A stretch of DNA of 41,332 nt from a virus. Under the pieces are notes generated by a model. It was not told the DNA's origin, ran no database searches, and was given only the letters and a program-made list of their open reading frames with translations. The stretch spans positions 1 through 41,332 of IMG/VR virus record IMGVR_UViG_3300046810_000209. One strand, written 5' to 3'. Below are positions 1 through 7,415 of this stretch, piece after piece. Both the position numbers and the translations under genes were made by a program. Positions within the stretch are counted from its first letter, which is position 1; the number at the start of each line of letters is the position of its first letter.

Positions 1-59
1 GCTTCAGTCTGGATGACATCCCGGACTTCAGTACAGCTGTTTCCGCTTTCTGCACGTAA
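1..59 (+). CDS. 3' end of an unidentified host gene (partial)
   Basis: Frame 3 is open from the window edge to a TAA at 57-59 and reads FSLDDIPDFSTAVSAFCT. It lies outside the prophage, upstream of the tRNA promoter, so it should be the last codons of a chromosomal gene. The fragment is too short to recognise, and it may also be a chance open frame. Confidence 0.3.
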   Translation, partial: FSLDDIPDFSTAVSAFCT

Positions 60-118
60 CGTTAGCGCGTGCAGAAAACCGGAATTGCTGGCGGAATGAG
101 CAAACGGACGGCGACGTA

Positions 119-148
119 GTGAATCTCACTGCCTGTTTGCGCTATACT
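119..148 (+). promoter_or_regulatory. Original host promoter of the tRNA-Arg gene, now orphaned
   Basis: A TATACT -10 box lies at 143-148 and a weak GTGAAT -35 at 119-124, with 18-bp spacing. It is followed by a GC-rich discriminator (GCGCGCC, 149-155), which is typical of stringently controlled stable-RNA promoters. It reads into the first 20 bases of the tRNA, where the prophage begins, so it now fires into phage DNA. Confidence 0.55.
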
Positions 149-158
149 GCGCGCCGCT

Positions 159-178
159 GTCCTCTTAGTTAAATGGAT
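159..178 (+). other. attL: attL core (first 20 bases of tRNA-Arg)
   Basis: GTCCTCTTAGTTAAATGGAT is identical to 40968-40987, where the same 20 bases begin a complete tRNA-Arg(CCU). After base 178 the sequence leaves the tRNA completely, so this is a truncated 5' tRNA stub at the left prophage junction. The crossover must lie within these 20 bases. Confidence 0.9.
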
Positions 179-401
179 GTGCATACCTAACCAAAAAAAA
201 CCTTAAAAATCATAAAATTAAAATTGATAAACCCAATAAAAAGTACACATATATGTACGCACAAATATCTCAGAGAAAATCTTATAGTTGACAGGTACTT
301 TCCCAACATCACTTCTTGCCAAACTTCTATTTTATAAGGCATTTTTTACAGACCTGCTTAACCTTTGCATTGAGGTGACACCTTTTTCAATTACTATAAA
401 T

Positions 402-431
402 CTTGCACCAGTGCAAGCCTCAGGCTATAGT
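402..431 (+). promoter_or_regulatory. Promoter with operator-like inverted repeat over the -35
   Basis: TTGCAC (403-408) and TATAGT (426-431) are separated by 17 bp, a good sigma-70 match. A perfect inverted repeat, CTTGCAC-CA-GTGCAAG (402-417), covers the -35 box and could be a repressor site. The predicted start is near 438. The transcript would carry the 14-codon ORF at 496, the hairpin at 566-590 and then the gene at 611. The preceding 179-400 is AT-rich phage attachment-arm DNA in which I see no credible gene. Confidence 0.55.
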
Positions 432-495
432 GAACTTGTATGCTTTCTACAGCATTCTTATAGAGTTCATTAAGTTAACCATATTAGGAGTAAGC

Positions 496-540
496 ATGAT
501 TATGAAATTTCGATTCTCAGACGAGCATCCGGATTTCTAA
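496..540 (+). CDS. Tiny 14-aa leader-type ORF
   Basis: ATG at 496 follows a clear AGGAG (486-490) at 5-base spacing. The ORF reads MIMKFRFSDEHPDF and ends with TAA at 538-540. It lies between the promoter at 403-431 and a strong hairpin at 566-590, upstream of the gene at 611. A hydrophilic 14-residue peptide in this position could be a regulatory leader peptide. I know no family for it, and expression is inferred only from the ribosome site and position. Confidence 0.4.
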   Translation: MIMKFRFSDEHPDF

Positions 541-561
541 ATTAAGCTTTTAGGTCCGGAC

Positions 562-590
562 AAAAAGAAAGGGCGAATCTCGCCCTTTCT
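562..590. terminator. Strong hairpin, terminator or attenuator
   Basis: The arms AGAAAGGGCGA (566-576) and TCGCCCTTTCT (580-590) form a perfect 11-bp stem with a 3-base loop. On the minus strand it is followed by five T, so it looks like a terminator for leftward transcripts. On the plus strand the tail is only TTCAATT, so it could act as a weak terminator or attenuator before the gene at 611. Confidence 0.65.
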
Positions 591-610
591 TCAATTAAGA
601 TACTGGTAAA

Positions 611-1606
611 ATGGATAAAAACTCGTATTTTTCTTTAATCAAACACCCTACGGTTGAAGTGCTTCTTAATTTTGGTTTTCTAGTATTGATAATACTAGCC
701 GGCGCTATTTTAGGAAGTAATCTTAGGCGAGGTAAAATTTCTATTACAGAAGAAGATAAAAATCTAAAAATACTAAGTTCTCATTCAATAGGGATTGGCT
801 CCGCATTCATATGCCTGCCATTCATTGCATCATTTTTGCATCTAAACTATGAATCTATCCTGCTACCTTTAGGTGATAAATCACCTTCGGTTTTTATTGA
901 ACAAATTTTTATGTTGATTTCTCTTGCTGGCATTGCTTCTTACCTTGGATATGGGTTACTTGATAATATTGCAAATAAGGTTCTTCAAAGTGAAGTGAAA
1001 GTGCTTAACGAAGAAAGTAAAGAAACCAAACATGACATTGATTCATTACAGCGTGAAAATAAAGAACTGAAACAACGCGATATTGAATTAAGAATTGACC
1101 TTCTTTATATCAAAGCTAAAGATGCTGTTGAAGCAGCTCAGCGATATAGTCAACAAAAACCGATCACTGATGAAGCCAAGCTTGCATCTCAAAAGAAATA
1201 TCATGATGCCATCTCTTTTATCAATGAAGGCTTGAAGTTGATTGATAAGAAATCAAATTATAAGCTTTATGATAAATTCCTAGTACTTAAAGCCTTCGTA
1301 CTAAAACGTATCAATGACGTACAGGGAGCTCTTAAAATAATTAAAGAGCTAGTAAAGAATGACAATAGCAACCCGGTACTACTCTATAACCTAGCTTGTT
1401 ACACGCTAATTTGTAAGGAGTATATTGATATCAAGGAAATCAAAGAGTTAGTTACGAGAGCACTAACAGTTCCCACTAAAGATAAAACTCACCAAACGTT
1501 ACAGAAAAAGTTAATTGAAAAAGTTTTATCTAAACTTGATGATGACATTAAAGACTTATTCAATGATGATGAAATAAACCATATTAGAACACTCATTAAG
1601 CCCTGA
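611..1606 (+). CDS. Membrane-anchored coiled-coil/TPR-like cargo protein
   Basis: This 331-residue protein belongs to no family I recognise. It has three hydrophobic segments (about 15-37, 57-80 and 92-118). A charged coiled-coil stretch follows (about 122-165), then a lysine-rich helical C-terminal half (about 170-330) with TPR-like helix pairs. It should be an inner-membrane protein with a large cytoplasmic helical domain. The gene is clearly AT-rich compared with the late genes, sits at the attL edge and has its own promoter and flanking hairpins, so it is a cargo (moron) gene. A role in superinfection exclusion or anti-phage defence is possible by position only. The ribosome site is weak (ACTGGTAAA), which fits coupling to or regulation by the upstream leader. 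Confidence 0.75.
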   Translation: MDKNSYFSLIKHPTVEVLLNFGFLVLIILAGAILGSNLRRGKISITEEDKNLKILSSHSIGIGSAFICLPFIASFLHLNYESILLPLGDKSPSVFIEQIFMLISLAGIASYLGYGLLDNIANKVLQSEVKVLNEESKETKHDIDSLQRENKELKQRDIELRIDLLYIKAKDAVEAAQRYSQQKPITDEAKLASQKKYHDAISFINEGLKLIDKKSNYKLYDKFLVLKAFVLKRINDVQGALKIIKELVKNDNSNPVLLYNLACYTLICKEYIDIKEIKELVTRALTVPTKDKTHQTLQKKLIEKVLSKLDDDIKDLFNDDEINHIRTLIKP

Positions 1607-1639
1607 AAACCGTAAGCTTTATGCGCGGCTCTTTTAAAC

Positions 1640-1666
1640 TAAAAGCAGCATTAAAAGCTGCTTTTA
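1640..1666. terminator. Bidirectional terminator between convergent genes
   Basis: TAAAAGCAGC (1640-1649) pairs perfectly with GCTGCTTTTA (1657-1666) around a 7-base loop. A/T-rich flanks lie on both sides. It sits between the plus-strand gene ending at 1606 and the minus-strand gene ending at 1687. Confidence 0.75.
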
Positions 1667-1686
1667 AAAATATAATTCCTTTCATT

Positions 1687-2010
1687 CTAAATAATTGGTC
1701 TATACGGTTCGTACACAGTTAATATTTCAGCAGTTACCTTACCTATAATGATAATCCCATCCAGCCCTACTCCATCAATCGTCTCACCCTCTGAAGTGAT
1801 GATGCCTGTACGAAAGAGTCTTCCAAGTTGCGGGTACTCGCCTATCTGGAATGCGACCTTGTCGCCCGGCGCTGGCTTCAGAGATTTGTCCGCCAGCACG
1901 AACCCGTCAGGCGTCTCAATCAGGATCATGTTGTTGCGGTGAGGCATCAGTACATCGTTCAGGTCGATGCGCCGCTCTATGTAATCTGAAGCTGGTGATG
2001 GAAACCCCAT
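1687..2010 (-). CDS. UmuD'-like protein lacking the self-cleavage segment
   Basis: The 107-residue product opens with GFPSPASDYIERRIDLN after its initiator Met. This matches UmuD from Gly25 onward, which is exactly the new N-terminus of processed UmuD'. UmuD' partners UmuC in translesion polymerase V. Aligning the remainder by eye, the UmuD segment containing catalytic Ser60 (GDSM...) is absent and no Lys97 equivalent is obvious, so it should be unable to cleave itself. Phage P1 HumD is a known precedent for a phage gene encoding a UmuD'-sized protein. The gene starts 2 bases after the stop of its partner at 2013-2252, with GAGG inside the partner's end, and shares its LexA-controlled promoter. 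No umuC is present in the prophage, so it would have to act on host UmuC. Confidence 0.75.
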   Translation of the reverse strand: MGFPSPASDYIERRIDLNDVLMPHRNNMILIETPDGFVLADKSLKPAPGDKVAFQIGEYPQLGRLFRTGIITSEGETIDGVGLDGIIIIGKVTAEILTVYEPYRPII

Positions 2011-2012
2011 AG

Positions 2013-2252
2013 CTACCTCACATATCCCATGTTGCGTAACGACCAGGTCTTATTCTCGGTCTCTTCAGTAACCAGCTCGAAGAAGAAATTCTGGTAACGC
2101 CTAATCCACCGGTTGCACTCTGCCAGCGTCCACACGTGATTCAGGTCATCCAGCCGCTTCTGGAATGCCGCGGTGGTGACAATCTGCCGTCCCCGGCCGT
2201 CCTTCGTTATCGCTCCAGTGAATGCCGCGTGTATGTCACTCTCTCTCGCCAT
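2013..2252 (-). CDS. Small SOS-operon protein of unknown function
   Basis: This 79-residue basic protein contains NHVWTLAECNRWIRRYQNFF and ends RNMGYVR. I believe similar small proteins occur beside UmuD'-like genes in enterobacterial prophages, but I cannot name a function. The start is supported by GGAGGGG eight bases upstream. A LexA-type box lies 20 bases upstream, so expression should follow DNA damage. It is the first gene of a two-gene operon with the UmuD'-like gene. Confidence 0.75.
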   Translation of the reverse strand: MARESDIHAAFTGAITKDGRGRQIVTTAAFQKRLDDLNHVWTLAECNRWIRRYQNFFFELVTEETENKTWSLRNMGYVR

Positions 2253-2272
2253 GATAAATCCCCTCCGATAAA

Positions 2273-2292
2273 CACTGTATGGATAAACAGTA
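2273..2292 (-). promoter_or_regulatory. LexA (SOS) box
   Basis: CACTGTATGGATAAACAGTA contains the full CTGT-N8-ACAG core of the enterobacterial LexA operator. It lies 20-40 bases upstream of the start at 2252. On the minus strand, TTGATC and TACTGT at 18-bp spacing give a promoter whose -10 overlaps the box, so LexA would block the UmuD'-like operon. Confidence 0.85.
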
Positions 2293-2445
2293 ATATCAAT
2301 CGATAGGTTTGATCAAGGCGTGCTGGTACACAGATTTGTAAAGGGTTTGAGGCGAAAGGGATTTTTGGTTGGCGCTTGCGATTGTGAGTGACTAATCTCA
2401 AATCACCCATCCCGCAGCCTGCTGAGACTGGCGCGGTACATGTCT

Positions 2446-2468
2446 GCCCCGTCGCCGGGGCTTTTTTT
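2446..2468 (+). terminator. Plus-strand intrinsic terminator with no known gene
   Basis: GCCCCG-TCGC-CGGGGC (2446-2461) is followed by seven T (2462-2468). The T run is on the plus strand, but the genes on either side (ending at 2487, beginning at 2252) are on the minus strand. It may end a short non-coding RNA from about 2300-2460. I see no protein-coding gene in 2253-2486. Confidence 0.7.
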
Positions 2469-2486
2469 GATCACTCTTCAGGCTTG

Positions 2487-3554
2487 CTAAATTTGATTTG
2501 TAACCGACAACCCCTTGCTACGCATAAAATATTTGCGCGCTTTTTCTGAAGGTCTTTCGATAACAATGTGAGCAATGATCCCAACGATAAATGCCGACAG
2601 GATTAAAACAAAGAAATTTACAAAGCCTGAGTTTTCCATCGGAATGGCTCTCATAATGTAGTTATACAGGTATATTGAAAAAGAGCACCTGCCTATGAAG
2701 GCTAAGAATCTGATAACGACATTATCAACTTTTGCTCTGACTCCCATTACAGAAAAATAAGCCAGCACCAGAGAGAACAGGCAAGAGAAAATAATTTCAT
2801 AAATTCTGGCCTTGTTATCATAAACGCCAAACTTAGAGGAAAGCATGATAAACATGGAAATAGATATTACCCAAACTATCCCAAATCGCGATAGCATGCT
2901 GTAAATCAAATCCCTGTGCATATAACTGAGAACGCCAGCCACGAACAGGCACAGGTAGGCTGGCAGTCCAAAAGTAAGGATCGTGTTGTCAGAGCTTACG
3001 GAGATGGTAATAGCCATCACTAGCGACAGCAGGAGAGTCAAAGCCTTTCCCGTCATCGATGACAGTAAGGCGAAAATGAACGGGAGGAGGATATAGAACT
3101 GCATCTCAGCGGCAAGGGTCCAGTACACCCCCGATATTGAATACATAGTTTGCTGGAAGAAATTATGAATAAATAACAGGTGAGTCAGTATATCGAAAGG
3201 AGCTACTGGCTTAACGACAACGTCGTATTGCGTGATAATAAAATACCAGAAAGCTATGGATGCATAATATGACGGAGCAATCCTCAGGAATCGGTTAATT
3301 ACGTAGCGAGCATACACTCTACCACTAAAACCATCAGAGAACTTCCTTTCAGTTGACGCACCCATGCAGAAGCCAGAGATAACAAAAAACATTCCGACTC
3401 CAACCCATCCGTTTCCAAAGATATTTCCTAATGAAAATCCATCCTTGTCCATTCCAGGGCCCCCAAAGGTGGCCCCGAGATGGAAAAGCGTAACCAGAAT
3501 TATTGAGAGTGCCCGAAAGCAATCGATCGCGTTATTTCTCATTTGAATATGCAT
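2487..3554 (-). CDS. Acyltransferase-3 family membrane protein (O-antigen/sugar O-acetylation)
   Basis: The 355-residue protein is very hydrophobic, with about ten membrane segments. It starts with the acyltransferase-3 signature: Arg14 and His25 separated by ten residues within RALSIILVTLFH. This family (OafA-like) transfers acetyl groups to surface polysaccharide from the inner membrane. It lies just after the tail-fibre genes, where SfV-type phages keep their serotype-conversion genes, so lysogenic conversion that modifies the phage receptor is the likely role. The gene is AT-rich relative to the tail genes, indicating separate acquisition. The start is uncertain: ATG at 3554 or at 3542, and neither has a good ribosome site. 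Confidence 0.85.
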   Translation of the reverse strand: MHIQMRNNAIDCFRALSIILVTLFHLGATFGGPGMDKDGFSLGNIFGNGWVGVGMFFVISGFCMGASTERKFSDGFSGRVYARYVINRFLRIAPSYYASIAFWYFIITQYDVVVKPVAPFDILTHLLFIHNFFQQTMYSISGVYWTLAAEMQFYILLPFIFALLSSMTGKALTLLLSLVMAITISVSSDNTILTFGLPAYLCLFVAGVLSYMHRDLIYSMLSRFGIVWVISISMFIMLSSKFGVYDNKARIYEIIFSCLFSLVLAYFSVMGVRAKVDNVVIRFLAFIGRCSFSIYLYNYIMRAIPMENSGFVNFFVLILSAFIVGIIAHIVIERPSEKARKYFMRSKGLSVTNQI

Positions 3555-3608
3555 GATAGTTTTTTGTTACGCAAAACTACCATAACATTAGCGGAACTTA
3601 CAAAAGAG

Positions 3609-4016
3609 TTATGCGGGTTTCTGAGGCCAGGTAATTGCTTTCGCGTTTTCGATATCAACACGGCTCAGTAGCACACGGTACTTCTTCCATAACGGCAGGT
3701 CTGTTGTTTCTTCTTCCGTAGCCATTTCCAGATCAACGGCATCCTGGAGTACTGCAATTTGCTGTGTAGCCTCACTCATCAACTGATTTTTGTTGATTTG
3801 ATTGACAGCCATTTCCTCTTGTCTCTGCTTCTCGATCTGCTCTTCCGTTAGAGGTGGGGCGGTAAATTTCCCTTTAGCGTACGCGAAACCAATTGAGACG
3901 TTATCGCTGCCTTCTATTTTTACCGCACTGACACCATCTTCAAACTCCATTTCTGCTCCATCCCAAAGGATGAGGTTTACCACCTTGCCTTCTTTTACAA
4001 GTGCATAGCCTGCCAT
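3609..4016 (-). CDS. Tail fibre assembly chaperone (Tfa family)
   Basis: The 135-residue protein has a small beta-rich N-terminus. [15 protein letters not shown] helix leads into a long helix-rich half and a C-terminal [20 protein letters not shown], typical of caudoviral Tfa proteins that help fibre trimers fold or attach. Its ATG overlaps the stop of the fibre gene (TAATG at 4016), so the two are translationally coupled. Confidence 0.85.
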   Translation of the reverse strand: MAGYALVKEGKVVNLILWDGAEMEFEDGVSAVKIEGSDNVSIGFAYAKGKFTAPPLTEEQIEKQRQEEMAVNQINKNQLMSEATQQIAVLQDAVDLEMATEEETTDLPLWKKYRVLLSRVDIENAKAITWPQKPA

Positions 4017-4813
4017 TATGAATACTCCTCAATATAAACAATGCCATTTTGCCCTGCTGACTCACCACCACCACCGCTAGCGGCTTGGTTGCCACCGCCG
4101 CCAGCCCCATATGCTCCAGCGGCACTACCATCTGAACCCGTACTACTGCGACGACCTCCCCCCCAATAAGAAGCACCACCATCGCCAGAACCGCCGCCCG
4201 CGTTACTCGCTACTGCACCGTCGCTTCCTTGGCCGCCCTGAATATTGATGTCTCCGCCAGTAGCTAATCCACCTGCGGCTCCTGCGTTTGCTGTTCCGTG
4301 GACTCCTCCAGCAGCTGAACACTCTGATCCAAATGAGCTTCCACCACCTGTTGTTGCCGTAGAGCTACCCATGCCCACAGTTACTGCATATGAAGCCTGA
4401 GATAACGTAACAAGCTTAATTGCTGTGGCCCCAGCGCCACCACCACCTCCACGTGGATTCGATGTGCTAAGGCTACCTCCGCCTGCCCCTCCTGCTGCCG
4501 TGACATAAACGCGGGCCTTCTTTGCTCCAACGGTAGGAACATAAGTGCCGCTTGATGTAAATACTTTCACCCCGATTAAGCGTCCAGCACCAAAAAGGGA
4601 TTTGATAGCTGCTGCAAGCTGATTGTTTTTTGATTTATCCAGAGCGATACCGGCGCTCTCGATAACGGCTGCGATCTCTTCCTGTACTGAATCAAAGAAA
4701 TCGGCATCAAGCGCTGTAGGCAGTTCGCCGGTCTGTGGATTGCCACCAGTAAAGCCATTTTTACCCGCGCCAAATTTATCCACCTGTGCGGTAGATGTGT
4801 CGATACGATGCAT
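4016..4813 (-). CDS. Short tail fibre with glycine-rich C-terminal receptor domain
   Basis: The start [15 protein letters not shown] at 4813 has CCGGAG six bases upstream and follows the gp48-like stop by 2 bases, so the longer reading from 4876 is rejected. The N-terminal 90 residues are a conserved fibre/baseplate-attachment region ([19 protein letters not shown]). The last 165 are extremely rich in Gly/Ala/Ser with GGGGGAG and GGGGE tracts. That looks like the glycine-rich lattice adhesin domains of phage fibres, whose loops determine host range. The protein (265 aa) is short for a fibre. Confidence 0.85.
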   Translation of the reverse strand: MHRIDTSTAQVDKFGAGKNGFTGGNPQTGELPTALDADFFDSVQEEIAAVIESAGIALDKSKNNQLAAAIKSLFGAGRLIGVKVFTSSGTYVPTVGAKKARVYVTAAGGAGGGSLSTSNPRGGGGGAGATAIKLVTLSQASYAVTVGMGSSTATTGGGSSFGSECSAAGGVHGTANAGAAGGLATGGDINIQGGQGSDGAVASNAGGGSGDGGASYWGGGRRSSTGSDGSAAGAYGAGGGGNQAASGGGGESAGQNGIVYIEEYS

Positions 4814-4815
4814 GT

Positions 4816-5397
4816 TTACTCCGGATATCTGAAAATTACGTAGGTATGAGAGGGAGCGAGCTTTTCCAGTACGCACTCTGCGACGGTATCTCCCCAGATG
4901 CGCAGGCTGTCTGTGCAGTTACTGATTGCCGTCATCGGCGTTATCTGTGTGGCCACTGGCATATTGACCTGCCAGTAGTAACGCCAGTCGTCGCTATAAA
5001 GAGAGTCTGTACAGTCAGAGAGGCAGGTGAACTGGCTCTTGTTGTAACGGGTAATAGTCACCCCGGTATAGCCAAGCGCTTCAAGCTGCCCGAGATAAAA
5101 AGCCTCGTTGATACCGCCAGGCAGATTCAGTTTTGCATCCAAACGCTGGCGACGCTGCTGAAGTGTCTGAACGCCAGCAGGGGCGCAACTGTCGGGAAGC
5201 CCACTTATCTCTTCATAACGGTCAATCAACTCCGTTACCGATCGGGGGTCGATTTCCAGCATAAGTGCGTCGCCGCGACCGTGAACTGCTGCCAGTGAAG
5301 GTGCAAATCCCGTCAGCAGCAGATCGTCTGCATCCCACGCAGGGCCGCGCGGAAGTAGCGCACCAAGCATCTGCCGGTACTGAGCTGTCATGTCCAT
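4816..5397 (-). CDS. Baseplate/tail protein, Mu gp48 (YmfQ/DUF2313) family
   Basis: The 193-residue product begins [20 protein letters not shown], the characteristic opening of the DUF2313/YmfQ family. Mu gp48 connects the baseplate wedge to the fibre. It overlaps the end of the gp47-like gene by 10 bases and sits directly before the fibre gene, the usual Mu/SfV order. A second in-frame ATG (MTAQ, two codons in) is an alternative start. Confidence 0.85.
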   Translation of the reverse strand: MDMTAQYRQMLGALLPRGPAWDADDLLLTGFAPSLAAVHGRGDALMLEIDPRSVTELIDRYEEISGLPDSCAPAGVQTLQQRRQRLDAKLNLPGGINEAFYLGQLEALGYTGVTITRYNKSQFTCLSDCTDSLYSDDWRYYWQVNMPVATQITPMTAISNCTDSLRIWGDTVAECVLEKLAPSHTYVIFRYPE

Positions 5398-6455
5398 GAA
5401 ATAGTCCCTACTACGCCGACCTCACCTTTTGCAATCAACACATCGGCTGCCGGACTGACCAGCGTGTGGCTGTATTCACCCGTTGCGATACTGATTGCCT
5501 CACTGATGCGTGAAGGTTTAAGCACACCTTCTGGCACGCCATCGCGCAGCATCATTGATCGCAACTCAGCCTCAACGGCATATCGCACTTCCGGAGCATC
5601 GGGGTTAAGCCGTATATGAAAATCCACGACATGGGGCGTCGCAGCAAACACATAAATGTCAGCCCCGGCCACCGGTGCGCGCGGTTCAATATAAGACTGC
5701 ACAGCTGCTACTGTTGCAGCGTCAGGGATGGGATTCACCAGGTCGCTGTTGGCAACCATGACCCCGACCGTTCCCCGTCCGCTCCAGTGCCGGTATGTCC
5801 AGGCACGCGTTACGCCAGCCACTTCCTTAGCCCAGACTTCATAATCTCCGTCAGCACCGCCCTGTGGAGTCCAGTACCATCTCTCGATGACACGCGCCCG
5901 CCACACTTCAATATCTTCGATATCTGCGCCACCCTGAATACTGTCCGCCTCGCCGGCTGAAGGCAGGCCGGTAACTGGGCTGACAAGTCGCATGGCCAGC
6001 CCGTCATCGGTGTTGCCAGCTTTCCCTGCCGTATCACAGATAACAGGAACGCGCAGGACACCGCCTGCCGATTCGGCTTTTGCTGATGTGGTGAAGGAAG
6101 TCAGATCGTCACGCTGAATAGTCACGCCTGCAGGAATGGGGATGCCGTCCGTTGCAACGTCCCATCTCGCAAACCCTGTTGCAAACGTGGCCGCCTTGCG
6201 CGGGCATCGCTTCATGTTGGCGTGACGCGTCAGCCAGTCCTCATCCGCAAGGTCTGGCAGAAGGTTGCGCGCAAGATAGTCGATGTAACCATATACGGTA
6301 TGCACCGCCGCCGCCTGCACACGTCCGTAAACTTCGGCGTCGGTACGTCGCAATGCTGCCAGCGTAGTATCGGCTGCCAGGCGGGTAAGGATATCGTTGC
6401 GGACGGTGGTGATTAACTGAGGGAGTGTCGGACGGGTAAATCCACTGTCAGCCAT
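5388..6455 (-). CDS. Baseplate J-like wedge protein, Mu gp47 family
   Basis: I chose the start [15 protein letters not shown] at 6455, supported by GGAG eight bases upstream; an upstream Met at 6479 is less likely. The 355-residue product has the gp47/gpJ pattern: an N-terminal helical region, then [21 protein letters not shown] near the middle and a beta-rich C-terminus. It forms the baseplate wedge of contractile tails. It overlaps gp46 by 8 bases. Confidence 0.9.
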   Translation of the reverse strand: MADSGFTRPTLPQLITTVRNDILTRLAADTTLAALRRTDAEVYGRVQAAAVHTVYGYIDYLARNLLPDLADEDWLTRHANMKRCPRKAATFATGFARWDVATDGIPIPAGVTIQRDDLTSFTTSAKAESAGGVLRVPVICDTAGKAGNTDDGLAMRLVSPVTGLPSAGEADSIQGGADIEDIEVWRARVIERWYWTPQGGADGDYEVWAKEVAGVTRAWTYRHWSGRGTVGVMVANSDLVNPIPDAATVAAVQSYIEPRAPVAGADIYVFAATPHVVDFHIRLNPDAPEVRYAVEAELRSMMLRDGVPEGVLKPSRISEAISIATGEYSHTLVSPAADVLIAKGEVGVVGTISWT

Positions 6456-6861
6456 TAAGTTCACTCCATAAATCATCAAAGGAAAAGGCCGTGCGGTTGC
6501 CGTCTTTCTGGCTGATAACCACTGAGGCGCTTAGCGTATTAATGCCGGTTCGCTCGGCCTTCACATCCACCCGCACCGCCACTCCGTCATCCACCAGCCA
6601 CTGAAGCGCCTGGCTGATATATTCGCGGGCTTTCAATGGTGTTTTATTGGTGAGCGTCTGGCGACTAAGGAGATAGAGACGCGAGCCGATACGGTCGTTC
6701 TGGACGGTCGGGAAGCTGTCGCCCCACCATCCGTTATCCTGCTCAGGGTTGTCGTCAGGCTCGGCCTTTCGCCAGGAGAACAGGGAGATAATCACGGCGC
6801 GGGTGAGTGGGTCAGGCGGCCACGTTACGTCACGCTGAATGCCGTTGATGACAATAATCAT
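6448..6861 (-). CDS. Baseplate protein, Mu gp46 (GpW/gp25-like) family
   Basis: The 137-residue protein contains PDPLTRAVIISLFSWRKAEPDD and a long central EYISQALQWLVDDGVA helix region, as in Mu gp46, the small wedge protein related to T4 gp25. It overlaps its neighbours on both sides by 4-8 bases in the tail operon. Confidence 0.85.
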   Translation of the reverse strand: MIIVINGIQRDVTWPPDPLTRAVIISLFSWRKAEPDDNPEQDNGWWGDSFPTVQNDRIGSRLYLLSRQTLTNKTPLKAREYISQALQWLVDDGVAVRVDVKAERTGINTLSASVVISQKDGNRTAFSFDDLWSELNG

Positions 6862-7415
6862 GACGCCTCCATTTTCTGCGTTGTCGCGTCAGTAGTGCCG
6901 CCGCCATCGCCGTTCTCTTCATGCGTATGCCCGTTGTAGGTCACTCGCATTGCTGACATCGCCAGGCCGCCTGAGTCGCACCTATCTTTAATTTCACCAG
7001 TGGACTCGATGTCCATTTCGAATCGTGCCTTTGGCGCATTGGTAAAAGTAATTGGCTTTCCCGCGCCATTGACGATAATCCCTGCCCGGGTCAGCGTGAC
7101 TGACTGCCCCTGATCGTCATACACCGCCACCTCACCGGACTTAAGATCTTTAATGCGGAAGCGACGGTCAGAGACGACCAGCACCACACCGTGAGATCGG
7201 TCACCGTCAAAGTAGGCGGCCACGGCCTCTGCACCGGTAAGCGGCGCGGCGGTAAAGCCATAAGGCTCCATGTGTTCTATATCGCTTTTCCCCTCGCCCC
7301 CGGCCATTTCAACCTGAAGCATCTGGCACTTTGTAGCCGTGTTCAATCCGCGAACCACGGCGCGGGCCAGAAGGTTTGACAGCGCACGTCCCATACCTGA
7401 AATCGGGTTAGCCAT
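6858..7415 (-). CDS. Baseplate assembly/spike protein, Mu gp45 (gpV-like) family
   Basis: The 185-residue product has an N-terminal helix (MSGMGRALSNLLARAVV-like) and an OB-fold-like middle with AYFDGDRSHGVVLVVSDRRFR. The C-terminal end is Gly-, His- and Thr-rich (TYNGHTHEENGDGGG). The last motif is typical of membrane-piercing tail spikes with metal-binding tips. Position between gp44 and gp46 homologues fits the Mu order. Confidence 0.88.
   Translation of the reverse strand: MANPISGMGRALSNLLARAVVRGLNTATKCQMLQVEMAGGEGKSDIEHMEPYGFTAAPLTGAEAVAAYFDGDRSHGVVLVVSDRRFRIKDLKSGEVAVYDDQGQSVTLTRAGIIVNGAGKPITFTNAPKARFEMDIESTGEIKDRCDSGGLAMSAMRVTYNGHTHEENGDGGGTTDATTQKMEAS

Noticed and set aside
288-473. 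61-codon frame starting with TTG upstream of the leader ORF
   Set aside because: Its TTG lies in AT-rich attachment-arm DNA without a ribosome site. The frame runs across the promoter at 403-431.
4576-5298. Overlapping frames antisense to the fibre and gp48 genes
   Set aside because: They mirror well-recognised genes, lack ribosome sites and show no protein-like features.
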